Shown one piece after another: positions 52,326-62,209 of a DNA stretch of 64,000 nt. The first letter of the stretch is position 1. Each line of letters starts with the position of its first letter. A program made the position numbers and the translations under genes. Below the pieces are notes generated by a model. It worked only from the letters and a program-made list of their open reading frames with translations, ran no database searches and was not told the DNA's origin. Origin of the DNA: Poseidonibacter antarcticus (GTDB lineage: Bacteria > Campylobacterota > Campylobacteria > Campylobacterales > Arcobacteraceae); the NCBI RefSeq assembly GCF_003667345.1, contig NZ_RCWF01000012.1, positions 1 to 64,000 on the forward strand, written 5' to 3'.

Positions 52326-53507
52326 ATGAGAAAAATCATAAATCTAGGTTTACTTACATCTGCAATAATTATAACACCATTATCTGCAGATACTATTTCT
52401 GAAGCATTTACAAATGGAAAAATAAAAGGTGAAATTAAAGCACTATATTCAAATTCCAATTTTTTAGGAAATGCTCAGTCAGATGATATAGGAGCAATTG
52501 GTGGTAATTTAAATTTTGTTACAGGTGATTATTATGGATTTAAAACAGGTGTCACATTTCAAACATCATCAATCTTTACTGAAGATAATAATAATTCAGT
52601 ATTCAAGAATGATGTTGATGCATCAGGAGCAGTATTATCTGAAGCATACATAGATTATACAATCTCTAATACCAACTTTAAAATAGGTAGACAATATATT
52701 TATACTCCATTAGTAAGTACAGCATTAGATGGTAAATCTTCTGAATCTGTTTTAAAAGATTCTTTCGAAGCATATATTTTAACAAATACTGATATTCCTA
52801 ATACTACTATAGTTGCTGGATATATAAGTAAGTATCAAGCTAAAACAGATGGATTTGGAGATACAAGTGATTTTAATAAATTTCAAGATGGTGCATATAC
52901 TATATATGCAAAAAATACATCAATTGAAAATTTAACATTACAAGCACAATATTTAAATGAAAAGGGACAAACATCAGCTTCAGATAAGGATGCTTTATAT
53001 TTTCAAGCAGATTATAATCTTTCAGGGCATAATCTATCTGTTCAATATATAAATACAACAGATAAAACAGCAGGTGAAGGACTAGAAGATGGAGAAATTT
53101 TTGGATTAAAAGCAACTGGACCTATAGGTATTGGAAAATTAGGATATATTGTTTCATATAACACAAATACAAAAGATGGAGCAGTTTATAGTGGTGCAGG
53201 AGCAGGTACTACTGATACAGCATTTACTTCAATTCCAGTTAATGGAGGTGGTGTTCCAACGCGTGCTAATACAGATACTTTAGTGGGTGGAATTATTATT
53301 CCAATTTCAACTGTAACAGGGATTGCTTATGCAGGACATTCAGCTAGAGATGCAGGACTTGGGGATGTAACAGCAATGGGTGCAATAGCAATTTATCCAA
53401 TTAATAAAGACTTTTTATTAAAAGCAAAATATGAACACGTAGAAACTGAAAATATATTTAATAAAGATACTGATGTATCTAGAATATATTTATCTTATAA
53501 ATTCTAA
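52326..53507 (+). CDS. OprD-like outer membrane porin
   Basis: 393 residues from ATG 52326 behind ACAAGGAAAAAA. A signal peptide (INLGLLTSAIIITPLSA, cleaved at SA/D) precedes EAFTNGKIKGEIKALYSNSN, typical of the OprD-like porins of Campylobacterota. Alternating beta strands run to a C-terminal aromatic (ISRIYLSYKF), as needed for outer membrane assembly. Its promoter shares the cluster's regulatory box, which suggests uptake of phenol or related aromatics. Confidence 0.85.
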   Translation: MRKIINLGLLTSAIIITPLSADTISEAFTNGKIKGEIKALYSNSNFLGNAQSDDIGAIGGNLNFVTGDYYGFKTGVTFQTSSIFTEDNNNSVFKNDVDASGAVLSEAYIDYTISNTNFKIGRQYIYTPLVSTALDGKSSESVLKDSFEAYILTNTDIPNTTIVAGYISKYQAKTDGFGDTSDFNKFQDGAYTIYAKNTSIENLTLQAQYLNEKGQTSASDKDALYFQADYNLSGHNLSVQYINTTDKTAGEGLEDGEIFGLKATGPIGIGKLGYIVSYNTNTKDGAVYSGAGAGTTDTAFTSIPVNGGGVPTRANTDTLVGGIIIPISTVTGIAYAGHSARDAGLGDVTAMGAIAIYPINKDFLLKAKYEHVETENIFNKDTDVSRIYLSYKF

Positions 53508-53520
53508 AAAATCGAAACTT

Positions 53521-53558
53521 GTGCTCTTACTAATTTTTAAAGAAAAGAGCACTTTTTT
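53521..53558 (+). terminator. Intrinsic terminator after the porin gene
   Basis: GTGCTCTT (53521-53528) pairs with AAGAGCAC (53545-53552), followed by six T residues (53553-53558). Confidence 0.85.
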
Positions 53559-53665
53559 CATTTTTTCTGGAAAATTTAAATATAATCATTTTACTTTTTA
53601 TTATAAAAGACCTCAGAATGAAAATCACAATTTATATTTACCATTATAAAATTAGATTTTTTAAA

Positions 53666-54673
53666 TCAATAAGCTCTAACATAATTTTTATTTATAAAAT
53701 CAATATTCTCATATTTCTTAGCATTATTAACAACCCAATATGGATTTCTTAATAATTCTCTTCCTAAAAGGACATAATCCGTATCACCTCTAATTAATGT
53801 ATGTTTAGCCATTTCATAAGTATTTATCATACCTACAGCTGATGTACTAATTTCTGCTTTTTCTTTTATTGCTTTTGCATATTCTATTTGGTATCCAGGA
53901 TAAATTGCATTAGTATAATTTGTAGAATTTCCACCAGTACTAACATCAATTACATCCACATCAAGTTTTTTTAATTCTTTACACAATTTAATACAATCAT
54001 CAAGAGTGAATCCTGTCTCTTCATAATCAACAGCTGATAACCTTACAAAGACAACACCTTTGTAAAACTTTCTAGCTTCCTTTACTACTTCAAGTAAAAA
54101 TCTATTTCTATTTTCAAAACTACCACCATAAATATCATCTCTTTTATTTGAAAAAGGTGATAACATCTGGTTAATAAAATAACCGTGTGCAGCATGAATT
54201 TCTATCATATCAAAGCCTGCTTCTATTGATCTTTTAATAGCCTCTAAAAACTCATTTCTAATATCAATAATATCTTGGGTGCTAAGTTTTTTAGGTGTTT
54301 TATATTTTTCACTAAACTTAAGTTGGCTAGGAGCTAAAGGTTCATCGCAATCTTCTGCTTTTCTCCCAGCATGTGCAATTTGAATACCAATTTTTGCATC
54401 ATATGAGTGAACTCTAGTAATTAAATTTTTAAACTCTTTTACCTGTTTATCATTCCAAATACCTAAATCCTTATTACTTATTCTTCCCTCTGGTGAAATT
54501 GCTGTAGCTTCAGTAATAATAAGTCCTACTCCACCTACAGCTCTTGTAATATAATGTTCAATATGAAAAGGTGCAACTATACCATCTTCTTTAGCGCTAT
54601 ACATACACATAGGTGCCATAATAACTCTATTTTTAAGTTCTAAATCTCTAATTTTATTTTTCTTAAATAACAT
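53666..54673 (-). CDS. Old Yellow Enzyme family NAD(P)H:flavin oxidoreductase (YqjM type)
   Basis: 335 residues forming an FMN TIM barrel. LKNRVIMAPMCMYSAKEDG contains the Cys typical of YqjM-like OYEs, QIAHAGRKA is the FMN/substrate segment, and IEIHAAHGYFINQMLSPFSN carries the His-x-x-His pair. DYVLLGRELLRNPYW completes the FMN site. It reduces activated C=C bonds, for example in enones. Last gene of the meta-cleavage operon, 24 nt after the transporter; a role with unsaturated ring-cleavage products is inferred. Confidence 0.85.
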   Translation of the reverse strand: MLFKKNKIRDLELKNRVIMAPMCMYSAKEDGIVAPFHIEHYITRAVGGVGLIITEATAISPEGRISNKDLGIWNDKQVKEFKNLITRVHSYDAKIGIQIAHAGRKAEDCDEPLAPSQLKFSEKYKTPKKLSTQDIIDIRNEFLEAIKRSIEAGFDMIEIHAAHGYFINQMLSPFSNKRDDIYGGSFENRNRFLLEVVKEARKFYKGVVFVRLSAVDYEETGFTLDDCIKLCKELKKLDVDVIDVSTGGNSTNYTNAIYPGYQIEYAKAIKEKAEISTSAVGMINTYEMAKHTLIRGDTDYVLLGRELLRNPYWVVNNAKKYENIDFINKNYVRAY

Positions 54674-54697
54674 GCTATTCCTTTTTTTAATTTTATT

Positions 54698-55571
54698 TTA
54701 TAATAAAAAATATAACACAGCAGGAATTGATACAATACTAAATAATGTTCCCACTGCAACAATAGAAGCTACGACACTAGAATCATGACCATATTGTTCT
54801 GCCATAATTGCATTAACAACAGCAGGAGGTAAGCTACCAAAAAGAATAAGTAAACTAATTTGCATTGGCGTATAATCAAAAATTGATATTACACCTAAGG
54901 CTATTAAAATTCCAGATAGAGGGCAAAGTATAGCTCCAATTAGTCCTATTTTCCAATGAGTAAAATCTACAAAAGTTAGTCTTACACCCAAAGCAAATAA
55001 AACAAGAGGAATAGATACTTGGGATAACATTTGAGTAGGTGTCAAAAGTATTGCAGGTAAATGTAGATTAAAATAATTAAAAAGTAAGCCAAAAATTGTT
55101 GCAATTATAACAGGACTTTTAAATAAATTAAGAAGCTTTGCTTCTCCCCCCATACATCATAACAGCAATTGTGAATTGTCCTATTACTTGCACTAAAGAT
55201 AAAGCAACCATCATTGCCATAGCCTCTTCTCCAAATGCAAATAATGCTAAGGGAAGTCCTAAATTTATGGAATTAGAAAACATCATTGAAGGTAAAAAAG
55301 TACGAGGATTTATATCCAATAATTTACTAACTGGATAAAGTATAAGTCCCGAACCAAGTATCACAATCAAGGCGCCTATAGAAAAAGTTCCTAAAACTGT
55401 TATTGAAGGTAACTTCTCACTTATTGCATAAAAAACTAATATTGGAATAAAAAAATCCATATTAATTTTATTTGTTACATCCATATTTATCTTTGTTTTT
55501 TTAGCGTAGAAATATCCTAGAAGTGCAATTATTAATACGGGAAATATGATTTCTACTATTTTTAATATCAT
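54698..55571 (-). pseudogene. AEC-family transporter, split by a frameshift at a G6 run
   Basis: Two frames, 55571-55128 and 55153-54698, together give about 290 residues with ten hydrophobic helices: KIVEIIFPVLIIALLGYFYA at the start and FGSLPPAVVNAIMAEQYGHD near the end, the signature of auxin efflux carrier-type permeases. They overlap at GGGGGG (minus strand, plus-strand C6 at 55146-55151). With five G the frame reads MMYGGEAKLLNLFKSPV throughout. The gene may be dead, phase-variable or hit by a sequencing error. It would transport an organic acid. Confidence 0.8.
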
Positions 55572-55576
55572 TTATT

Positions 55577-56518
55577 TTATCTTACTTTTGAATATGTATA
55601 CTCAAGTAGTGTAGAAATAGTTTTCGTATAGGGAGCATCTAAACTTTGTTCTTCTAAATTTTGTATAACAACTCCACAAATTTCATCTAATTCCAACTCT
55701 CTATTATGTTCCACATCAACTAACATAGAAGGTTTTATAGAATCGAATTTTGAGATTAATGCATACATTTCCTCAACATCTTTTTGTGATATTTTAATAT
55801 TTTTATTCATCGCTGCTTTTGCAGTTTCATTCATTAATCCATAAACTATTTTAGATAATTTTGGATTATGCATAATTACTCCAGTTTCTTCTCTTAACAA
55901 TGCGCAAATAGCATTAACTCCATTATTTATAATTAATTTCTTCCATAATTCTAAATTTATATTTTCTGATAATATAGTTGGAATTTGAGCATTATTAAAA
56001 ATATTCTTTATTTCTTCTAGAAAAAGTTCATTATATTTTGTCTTAGAAATTGGCCCTAGAATTGTTTCAGCATTCCCCGTTGCAGTTACAACAGCAGGAC
56101 GAACAATGTGTGCACCTATTTTTCTAGTAAGTCCTGCAATTATATATTCATCGTTTAATTTTTTGGCCAAAATTTCCTCATTATCTACACCATTTTGTAG
56201 TGATATGATATAAGGATGTTTTTTTGTGTTTCCAAGCCAATTAAATAAATCATCAGATAATATTTTAGTTGAAGTTGATTTTGTAGTTATTAAAATAGCA
56301 TCAAATAAAGAAGTCTTCATTTTTTTTATTTCTTCAATTGAATGAGAAGAAACATTATCAAAAAATTCAAATTCTGGATGCTGTAACTTCAACTTGTTTT
56401 GTTGCAAAGCTTCTAAGTGCTTTCCTCTTGCAACAAAAGTTACATTATGTCCTGCTTTAATTAACCTTGTTCCAAAATAAGAACCTATACCGCCAGCACC
56501 CAAAATTAAAAAATTCAT
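55577..56518 (-). CDS. 2-dehydropantoate 2-reductase family protein
   Basis: 313 residues. FLILGAGGIGSYFGTRLIKA is the NADP loop (with Arg in ARGKHLEAL), SLQNGVDNEEIL and LELWKKLIINNGVNAICALL contain the catalytic Lys and substrate Asn. ApbA/PanE-type proteins reduce 2-oxo acids to 2-hydroxy acids. Inside a meta-cleavage operon, reduction of a 2-oxo acid intermediate is more plausible than pantothenate synthesis, but that is inference. Confidence 0.8.
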   Translation of the reverse strand: MNFLILGAGGIGSYFGTRLIKAGHNVTFVARGKHLEALQQNKLKLQHPEFEFFDNVSSHSIEEIKKMKTSLFDAILITTKSTSTKILSDDLFNWLGNTKKHPYIISLQNGVDNEEILAKKLNDEYIIAGLTRKIGAHIVRPAVVTATGNAETILGPISKTKYNELFLEEIKNIFNNAQIPTILSENINLELWKKLIINNGVNAICALLREETGVIMHNPKLSKIVYGLMNETAKAAMNKNIKISQKDVEEMYALISKFDSIKPSMLVDVEHNRELELDEICGVVIQNLEEQSLDAPYTKTISTLLEYTYSKVR

Positions 56519-56554
56519 ACCTATCCTTCACATAATTAATTAACGATTATAATA

Positions 56555-57379
56555 TTAACTTTCTTCACTAAAAAAATTCATTAACAGAGTATTAAATCTT
56601 TTATTATGTTCAATTTGTGTCCAATGTCCACATTCACCAAAGATATGGAGTTGTGATTTCTTTATTAATTGATTTAATCTTATCGAATTTTGAACAGGAA
56701 TAACTTTATCTTCTCTACCATGTATAATCAAAGTTTCTTTGTCAATTTTTTTAATATCGTTTTCATCACTTTCCATTGAATCAACACCATCTTGTCTTGG
56801 AGCTTTAAACATAGAAGAAAATGATTCTTGAAAACCTGGTCTTATACTTGCTTCATATCTCATCTTTGCTAAATCATCTGTAACTATACTTCTGTCATTT
56901 GCAAAAATATCTAATAATTCTTTCATATTTTCTATACTTGGTGTATATCCCCATGCTTTGTCTAAACCATAAGTTAGGTCAAAGTAAACACCAACAGCAC
57001 CCATTAAAACAATTTTATTAAATCTTTCAGGATATTTAATTACTAAAGCTAATGCCAATGCACCACCAAAAGAATTTCCTACAAGATTAATTTTTTCAAT
57101 TCCTAAAGCATCCATTAAATCAATAGTCTGAGCAACCCAAGTATCCATATCATATGAAATTCCTTCAGGTCTATCTGAATAACCAAACCCAACCATATCA
57201 GGTGCTATTACTCTAAATTTTTCTGCTAATGCTGGCATACATAATCGCCAGTTTGCAAAAGCTGATACTCCTGGACCTGAACCATGAATAAACATAATTG
57301 GTTCACCTTCACCCAAGTCATGATAATTTGTATTAAAATTACCTGTTTTTATTCTATTTGCTATTTCTGGATTAGACAT
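56555..57379 (-). CDS. dmpD: 2-hydroxymuconic semialdehyde hydrolase
   Basis: 274 residues. FIHGSGPGVSAFANWRLCMP provides the oxyanion hole, NLVGNSFGGALALALV the nucleophile Ser, LIIHGREDKVIPVQN the Asp and FGECGHWTQIEHNKRF the His. These are as in DmpD/XylF, which hydrolyse the ring-cleavage product of (methyl)catechols to 2-oxopent-4-enoate and formate or acetate. It gives the cluster the hydrolytic branch besides the dmpC/I/H branch. Confidence 0.88.
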   Translation of the reverse strand: MSNPEIANRIKTGNFNTNYHDLGEGEPIMFIHGSGPGVSAFANWRLCMPALAEKFRVIAPDMVGFGYSDRPEGISYDMDTWVAQTIDLMDALGIEKINLVGNSFGGALALALVIKYPERFNKIVLMGAVGVYFDLTYGLDKAWGYTPSIENMKELLDIFANDRSIVTDDLAKMRYEASIRPGFQESFSSMFKAPRQDGVDSMESDENDIKKIDKETLIIHGREDKVIPVQNSIRLNQLIKKSQLHIFGECGHWTQIEHNKRFNTLLMNFFSEES

Positions 57380-57403
57380 TTTTTTCCTTTATATTTTATT
57401 TCT

Positions 57404-58417
57404 TTAATCATTTAAATTAAATTCTTTAGCCAATAATTCATAAGATTTAATTCTATCTTCAAAAGAATATGTTACATTTACAATCATAATTTCATCAACA
57501 CCATATTCTATTGCTAGTTTCTCTAATTTCTCTTTACACTCTTTTGGTGTTCCTAAAATCATTGAATCTAGTGTTTCATGAAAATATGCCTTATCTTCAA
57601 AACTAAGTTCTTCATATAATTCTTTTACTTTATTTGAACTATATAATCCATCTCTTTTAGTATGCCTAAAAGCTTGAACCTTCCAATAAGTATGAGTACT
57701 AGCTATTTCAATCGCTTCATCTCTTGTTTCAGCACAAATACAAGCAACAGCTAACATAGCTTTAGGTTTTTTAAAATTCTTAGATGGAATAAAATTATTT
57801 TTATAAAAATCCATTATTTGTGTTGGTCTATCATGAGTTCCAATAAATAGTGCCAAACAAAAACCAGCCCCTAATTCTCCAGCTAAAACACTACTTCCAT
57901 TACTTGAACCTAGTAAATATACAGGCGTAGAATCAACTCCTTTAGGAGATAAACTAACTCCATGAAAATAGTCATCTTCTGGTATTTCATCATCTAAATA
58001 ATTTATTAATTCATAAGCTTTTTGAGTATAATCTGCATTATTCGCATTATGTAAAGCGCGTGCTGCTAAAAAATTAGCTCCACTAGCCCTTCCTATTCCT
58101 AAATCAATCCTATTATTATGCAAAGCACTTAAAGTATTAAAAGTTTCTGCAACTTTAAATGAACTATAATGATTTAACATAACTCCACCACTTCCAACTC
58201 TTATTTTAGAAGTTGCATTAGCAACAGAACTAATCATTATCTCAGGACATGAGCTTGCATATCCAGGTGTATCATGATGTTCAGCACACCAATATCTATA
58301 ATAACCCCATTTCTCACAATTTTTTGCAAGTTCTATAGTGTCAAATAAACCTTCTTTAGCTTCTTTATTATCATGAATTGGAGATTGGTCAAGAACGCTT
58401 AATCTTATTGAGGACAT
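57404..58417 (-). CDS. Luciferase-like (LLM class) flavin-dependent oxidoreductase
   Basis: 337 residues. RLSVLDQSPIHDNKEAKEGL, RYWCAEHHDTPGYASSCPEI and RVGSGGVMLNHYSSFKVAET with RIDLGIGRASGAN are signatures of the MsnO8/YhbW-like LLM group that uses FMNH2 or F420-like cofactors. This family is not part of the textbook dmp pathway, and its insertion between dmpI and dmpD (6 and 24 nt spacings) suggests a role in the same transcript. Substrate unknown. Confidence 0.82.
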   Translation of the reverse strand: MSSIRLSVLDQSPIHDNKEAKEGLFDTIELAKNCEKWGYYRYWCAEHHDTPGYASSCPEIMISSVANATSKIRVGSGGVMLNHYSSFKVAETFNTLSALHNNRIDLGIGRASGANFLAARALHNANNADYTQKAYELINYLDDEIPEDDYFHGVSLSPKGVDSTPVYLLGSSNGSSVLAGELGAGFCLALFIGTHDRPTQIMDFYKNNFIPSKNFKKPKAMLAVACICAETRDEAIEIASTHTYWKVQAFRHTKRDGLYSSNKVKELYEELSFEDKAYFHETLDSMILGTPKECKEKLEKLAIEYGVDEIMIVNVTYSFEDRIKSYELLAKEFNLND

Positions 58418-58423
58418 AGTTTT

Positions 58424-58615
58424 CTATCTTCCCATCTTTTTGACACTTTGTCCAGCTATTCCAAAATGTTGTTTTGGCATTTCATTTAATATTACTCTAA
58501 TTGTTGGAATAGGAGCATCTATTGCTTCATGAATAGCTTGAGTAACTTTTGCTATAAGCTCTTCTTTTTTCTCATCAGATCTTCCTTCAACTATATTTAT
58601 TGTTGCAATTGGCAT
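58424..58615 (-). CDS. dmpI: 4-oxalocrotonate tautomerase
   Basis: 63 residues. After removal of Met the N-terminal Pro is the catalytic base (PIATINIVEGRSDEKKEELI), and the Arg residues near positions 11 and 39 (TIRVILNE) match the family. It converts 2-hydroxymuconate to 4-oxalocrotonate. AAGGAAATAAA is its ribosome binding site. Confidence 0.9.
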   Translation of the reverse strand: MPIATINIVEGRSDEKKEELIAKVTQAIHEAIDAPIPTIRVILNEMPKQHFGIAGQSVKKMGR

Positions 58616-58677
58616 TTTATTTCCTTAAGATAGCCCCTATTTCTAGAGACTTTTTTATAATTTATTTAGAATAAATC

Positions 58678-59466
58678 TTAAATAAATTTCATAGATAATG
58701 TACCTAAATCTTGGAATTTAACTGTAACATTATCACCTTTTTTTACACTCATAGCAGCTGTCATTGCACCTGATAGAATATATGAACCTGCTTTTAAAGT
58801 TTCACCTCGTTCAGCCATCATATTTGCAAGCATTGCAATAGAAGTTGCAGGATGTCCTAAAACAGCAGCTCCAGCTCCTAATTGAACAATTTCTCCATTT
58901 ATTTCCATAACTACACCAAGTGTTTTAAGATCAAGATCTTTAATATTTTTCATTCTTCCACCAGTAACATATCTTGAAGATGAAGAATTATCTGCGATTA
59001 CTGATTTTAAATCAAATTTAAAATCTTTGTATCTTGAATCAATAATTTCAACTGCAGGCATTACAAAATCTGTTGCAGCTAAAACATCACCAATATGACA
59101 GCCAGGTCCTGATAAATCATCTTTTAAAACAAAAGCTATTTCAGCTTCTACTTTTGGATGAATAAGTTCATCAATTTTAATTTCAGCTCCATCACCAAAG
59201 CTAAAGTAATCAGCTAAATAACCATAACAAGGATTAGGAACACCCATTTGTTTCATTTTAGCTTGAGAAGTAAGACCCATTTTCATACCAACAATTTTAT
59301 GTCCTCTTTTCTCTTTTGCAGCTCGTGCAGTCCATTGAATGTCATACGCATCTTCATATGTCATTTCAGGATAATCATCAGTTATTTTAGTAATTTCTTT
59401 TGCATTTAATTCAGCATCTTCACAATGCTTTGCTAGTTTTTCAATTGTTACTTTATCTAATGCCAT
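58678..59466 (-). CDS. dmpH: 4-oxalocrotonate decarboxylase
   Basis: 262 residues from ATG 59466, which shares its A with the dmpG stop (TAATG); an upstream start is not needed. HKIVGMKMGLTSQAKMKQMG and PKVEAEIAFVLKDDLSGPG with PAVEIIDSRYKDFKF match DmpH. It decarboxylates 4-oxalocrotonate to 2-oxopent-4-enoate in complex with the hydratase DmpE, which it resembles in sequence. Confidence 0.9.
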   Translation of the reverse strand: MALDKVTIEKLAKHCEDAELNAKEITKITDDYPEMTYEDAYDIQWTARAAKEKRGHKIVGMKMGLTSQAKMKQMGVPNPCYGYLADYFSFGDGAEIKIDELIHPKVEAEIAFVLKDDLSGPGCHIGDVLAATDFVMPAVEIIDSRYKDFKFDLKSVIADNSSSSRYVTGGRMKNIKDLDLKTLGVVMEINGEIVQLGAGAAVLGHPATSIAMLANMMAERGETLKAGSYILSGAMTAAMSVKKGDNVTVKFQDLGTLSMKFI

Positions 59467-60494
59467 TATATTAATCCTTTTGCTCTTGCCATTTCCATAG
59501 CACAATCATCAATCATATCTTCTTGACCACCAATCATACCTCTACGTCCAAGTTCAACTAACAATGTTCTTGCATCAATTCCATATTTAGCTTCTGCTCT
59601 TCTTGCAAAAAGTAAAAATGAAGAATAAACACCTGCATATCCCAAAGTTAAAGAATCTCTTGAAATTCTTGTAGGTTTTCCCATAATAGGAAGTGCTATA
59701 TCTTCAGCAGCATCCTCAATCATATCTAAGTCAACTCCAGTTTCAACACCCATTCTATTACAAACAGCTACTAAAACTTCTGTTGCAGTATTTCCAGAAC
59801 CTGCTCCAAATCCTGCTAAGCTTGCATCAATTCTAGTTGCCCCTGCTTCTATTGCAGCCAATGAATTAGATACACCCATAGACATATTATTATGACCATG
59901 GAATCCAATCTCAATTTCATTTCCAAACTCTTTTTTAAGAGCTTTAATTCTTGCACTTACCATATCAGGAAGTAAATAACCTGCTGAATCAGTTGCATAA
60001 ATACAATTAGCTCCATAAGAAACCATTTTTCTAGCTTCTTCTACTATTCTTTTTTCATCAACCATGTGTGCCATCATTAAAAAACCAACAGTATCAAGTT
60101 TCATTTTTACTGCTGCTTTTATATGTTGTGCTGAACAATCAGCTTCAGTACAATGTGTTGCAACTCTAACTGTTGTAATTCCATGTTCTACAGCACGTTC
60201 TAAATCTTTTACTATTCCAATTCCAGGAAGTAAAAGTGCTGAAATCTTAGCTTGAGTCATATTTGGAACAACTGCATCTAACCACTCTTCATCTGTATGT
60301 AAGCCATATCCATAATTTAATGAACTTCCACCAAGACCATCTCCATGAGTTACTTCAATCATAGGAACGCCAGCTTTATCCATTGCAGTTGACATTGCAG
60401 TCATTTGATCAAGTGTAAACTGATGTCTAACTGAATGCATTCCATCTCTTAAAGACATATCATGTATTGTAATTTTTTTACCTTTTAAATCCAT
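59466..60494 (-). CDS. dmpG: 4-hydroxy-2-oxovalerate aldolase
   Basis: 342 residues. [20 protein letters not shown] is the HMGL-like start with the catalytic Arg-Asp pair, [20 protein letters not shown] the metal His-x-His, and [20 protein letters not shown] the C-terminal signature. It cleaves 4-hydroxy-2-oxovalerate to pyruvate and acetaldehyde, channelled to DmpF. The 2-nt spacing to dmpF supports their complex. Confidence 0.95.
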   Translation of the reverse strand: MDLKGKKITIHDMSLRDGMHSVRHQFTLDQMTAMSTAMDKAGVPMIEVTHGDGLGGSSLNYGYGLHTDEEWLDAVVPNMTQAKISALLLPGIGIVKDLERAVEHGITTVRVATHCTEADCSAQHIKAAVKMKLDTVGFLMMAHMVDEKRIVEEARKMVSYGANCIYATDSAGYLLPDMVSARIKALKKEFGNEIEIGFHGHNNMSMGVSNSLAAIEAGATRIDASLAGFGAGSGNTATEVLVAVCNRMGVETGVDLDMIEDAAEDIALPIMGKPTRISRDSLTLGYAGVYSSFLLFARRAEAKYGIDARTLLVELGRRGMIGGQEDMIDDCAMEMARAKGLI

Positions 60495-60496
60495 CT

Positions 60497-61384
60497 TTAA
60501 ACTCCTGCTTTAATTTTTTCAGCCATTTGTTCTGCAATATTAGTAGCAGCTGCTGTTATAATGTCAAGGTTACCTGCATATTTTGGTAAATAATCACCTA
60601 AACCTTCAACCTCTAACCAAATTGAAATTTTATTTCCATCAAAAACTGGTCCATTTTTAAGTTTATATCCAGGAACGAATTGTTGAACCTCTTTAAGCAT
60701 TTTATGTACAGATTCTGTTATAGCTTCTTCATCTGGCGCTTCACTAGTTTGACAATGAATTGTATCTCTCATCATAAGTGGTGGCTCAGCAGGGTTTAGA
60801 ATAATAATTGCCTTACCTTTCTTAGCACCCCCTACAACTTCAATTCCAAGTTTTGTAGTTTCTGTAAACTCATCAATATTTGCTCTAGTTCCTGGTCCTG
60901 CCGATTTTGATGCAGCTGTTGCAATAATCTCTGCATATTCGACTTCTTGAACTCTTGAAACTGCAGCAATCATAGGAATAGTAGCTTGACCACCACAAGT
61001 TACCATATTCACATTTTGAGCATCTTTTTCTAATAACTCTTCCATATTAACAGATGGCACACAAAATGGTCCAATAGCAGCTGGTGTTAAATCAATAACT
61101 TTTACTCCAAGTTCAGCTAATTTTCTATTATTTTCTCCATGAACATATGCTGAAGTTGCATCAAATGCAATTTTTACACCATCTTCTTTTATAAAAGGTA
61201 ATAATCCATCAACTCCCTCATAAGTAGTTTTCATTCCTGCTTCTTCAGCTTTTTTTAATCCATCAGAATCAGGATCAATTCCTACCATCCATAGTGGATT
61301 TAAAATTTCACTTCTTTGTAATTTAAACATTAAATCTGTTCCAATATTCCCAGATCCAATTAATGCACAATTTATTTTTTCCAT
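60497..61384 (-). CDS. dmpF: Acylating acetaldehyde dehydrogenase
   Basis: 295 residues. [20 protein letters not shown] is the NAD loop, [20 protein letters not shown] contains the catalytic Cys, and [18 protein letters not shown] is conserved. It converts acetaldehyde and CoA to acetyl-CoA in a channelling complex with DmpG. Confidence 0.95.
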   Translation of the reverse strand: MEKINCALIGSGNIGTDLMFKLQRSEILNPLWMVGIDPDSDGLKKAEEAGMKTTYEGVDGLLPFIKEDGVKIAFDATSAYVHGENNRKLAELGVKVIDLTPAAIGPFCVPSVNMEELLEKDAQNVNMVTCGGQATIPMIAAVSRVQEVEYAEIIATAASKSAGPGTRANIDEFTETTKLGIEVVGGAKKGKAIIILNPAEPPLMMRDTIHCQTSEAPDEEAITESVHKMLKEVQQFVPGYKLKNGPVFDGNKISIWLEVEGLGDYLPKYAGNLDIITAAATNIAEQMAEKIKAGV

Positions 61385-61396
61385 CTGTAATCCTTT

Positions 61397-62191
61397 TTAT
61401 ACAAATCTACAAGAAGCAGAACCAATTCCACCAATATTTATAGTCATATTATCACCTGCTTTGATAGTTACCATTGCGCATAAAGCACCTGACAATATAA
61501 CCTCTCCAGCTTTTAATCCAACACCAAATTCACCTAATTTATTCGCAAGCCAAACAACAGCATTTACAGGACTCCCAAGTGCTGCTGCACCTGCTCCTGT
61601 ATGTAATAATTCACCATTGCATTCTAAAGTAATTCCACAAGTTGTTAAATCTACATCTCTTGGATCAACTGCATTTCCACCAAATACAATATATCCACAA
61701 GAAGCGTTATCGGCAACTGTATCTTGAATTTTTATTTTCCAATCATTAATTCTTGAATCAACAATTTCAAAACAAGGCATTACAAATTTTGTTGCTTTTA
61801 AAACGTCAGCAGTTGTAACTCCTGGACCTTGTAAATCCTCTTTTAAAACAAAAGCTATTTCACCTTCAGCTTTTGGCTGAATCATTTCATCACTTACATT
61901 AATTTCATCTCCATCAGAATAAATCATGTCAGATAAAAGGTAACCAAAGTCTGGTTGATGAACACCTAACATATCCATTACAACTTTTGATGTTACACCT
62001 ATTTTTTTACCAATTATTTTTGATCCATCATCTTTCATTCTTCTTGCTAAAAGATGATGCTGAATTGCATATGCATCTTCAATTGTTGAATCAGTTTCTC
62101 TTGAAGAAATTGGTTCAATTGAATAATTGCCTTTTAAAGCTTCATATAATTCATTTCCATATTTTTCTATTTTTTCATTTGTCATTGCCAT
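61397..62191 (-). CDS. dmpE: 2-oxopent-4-enoate hydratase
   Basis: 264 residues from ATG 62191, with AAGGA 7 nt before; a TTG 15 nt upstream is unlikely. KIIGKKIGVTSKVVMDMLGV, HQPDFGYLLSDMIYSDG and IVDSRINDWKIKIQDTVADN are nearly as in DmpE. It adds water to 2-oxopent-4-enoate to give 4-hydroxy-2-oxovalerate. It resembles DmpH, but the IGKKIG and HQPDFGYL segments identify it as the hydratase. Confidence 0.92.
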   Translation of the reverse strand: MAMTNEKIEKYGNELYEALKGNYSIEPISSRETDSTIEDAYAIQHHLLARRMKDDGSKIIGKKIGVTSKVVMDMLGVHQPDFGYLLSDMIYSDGDEINVSDEMIQPKAEGEIAFVLKEDLQGPGVTTADVLKATKFVMPCFEIVDSRINDWKIKIQDTVADNASCGYIVFGGNAVDPRDVDLTTCGITLECNGELLHTGAGAAALGSPVNAVVWLANKLGEFGVGLKAGEVILSGALCAMVTIKAGDNMTINIGGIGSASCRFV

Positions 62192-62209
62192 AAAATTATC
62201 CTTCAATCA

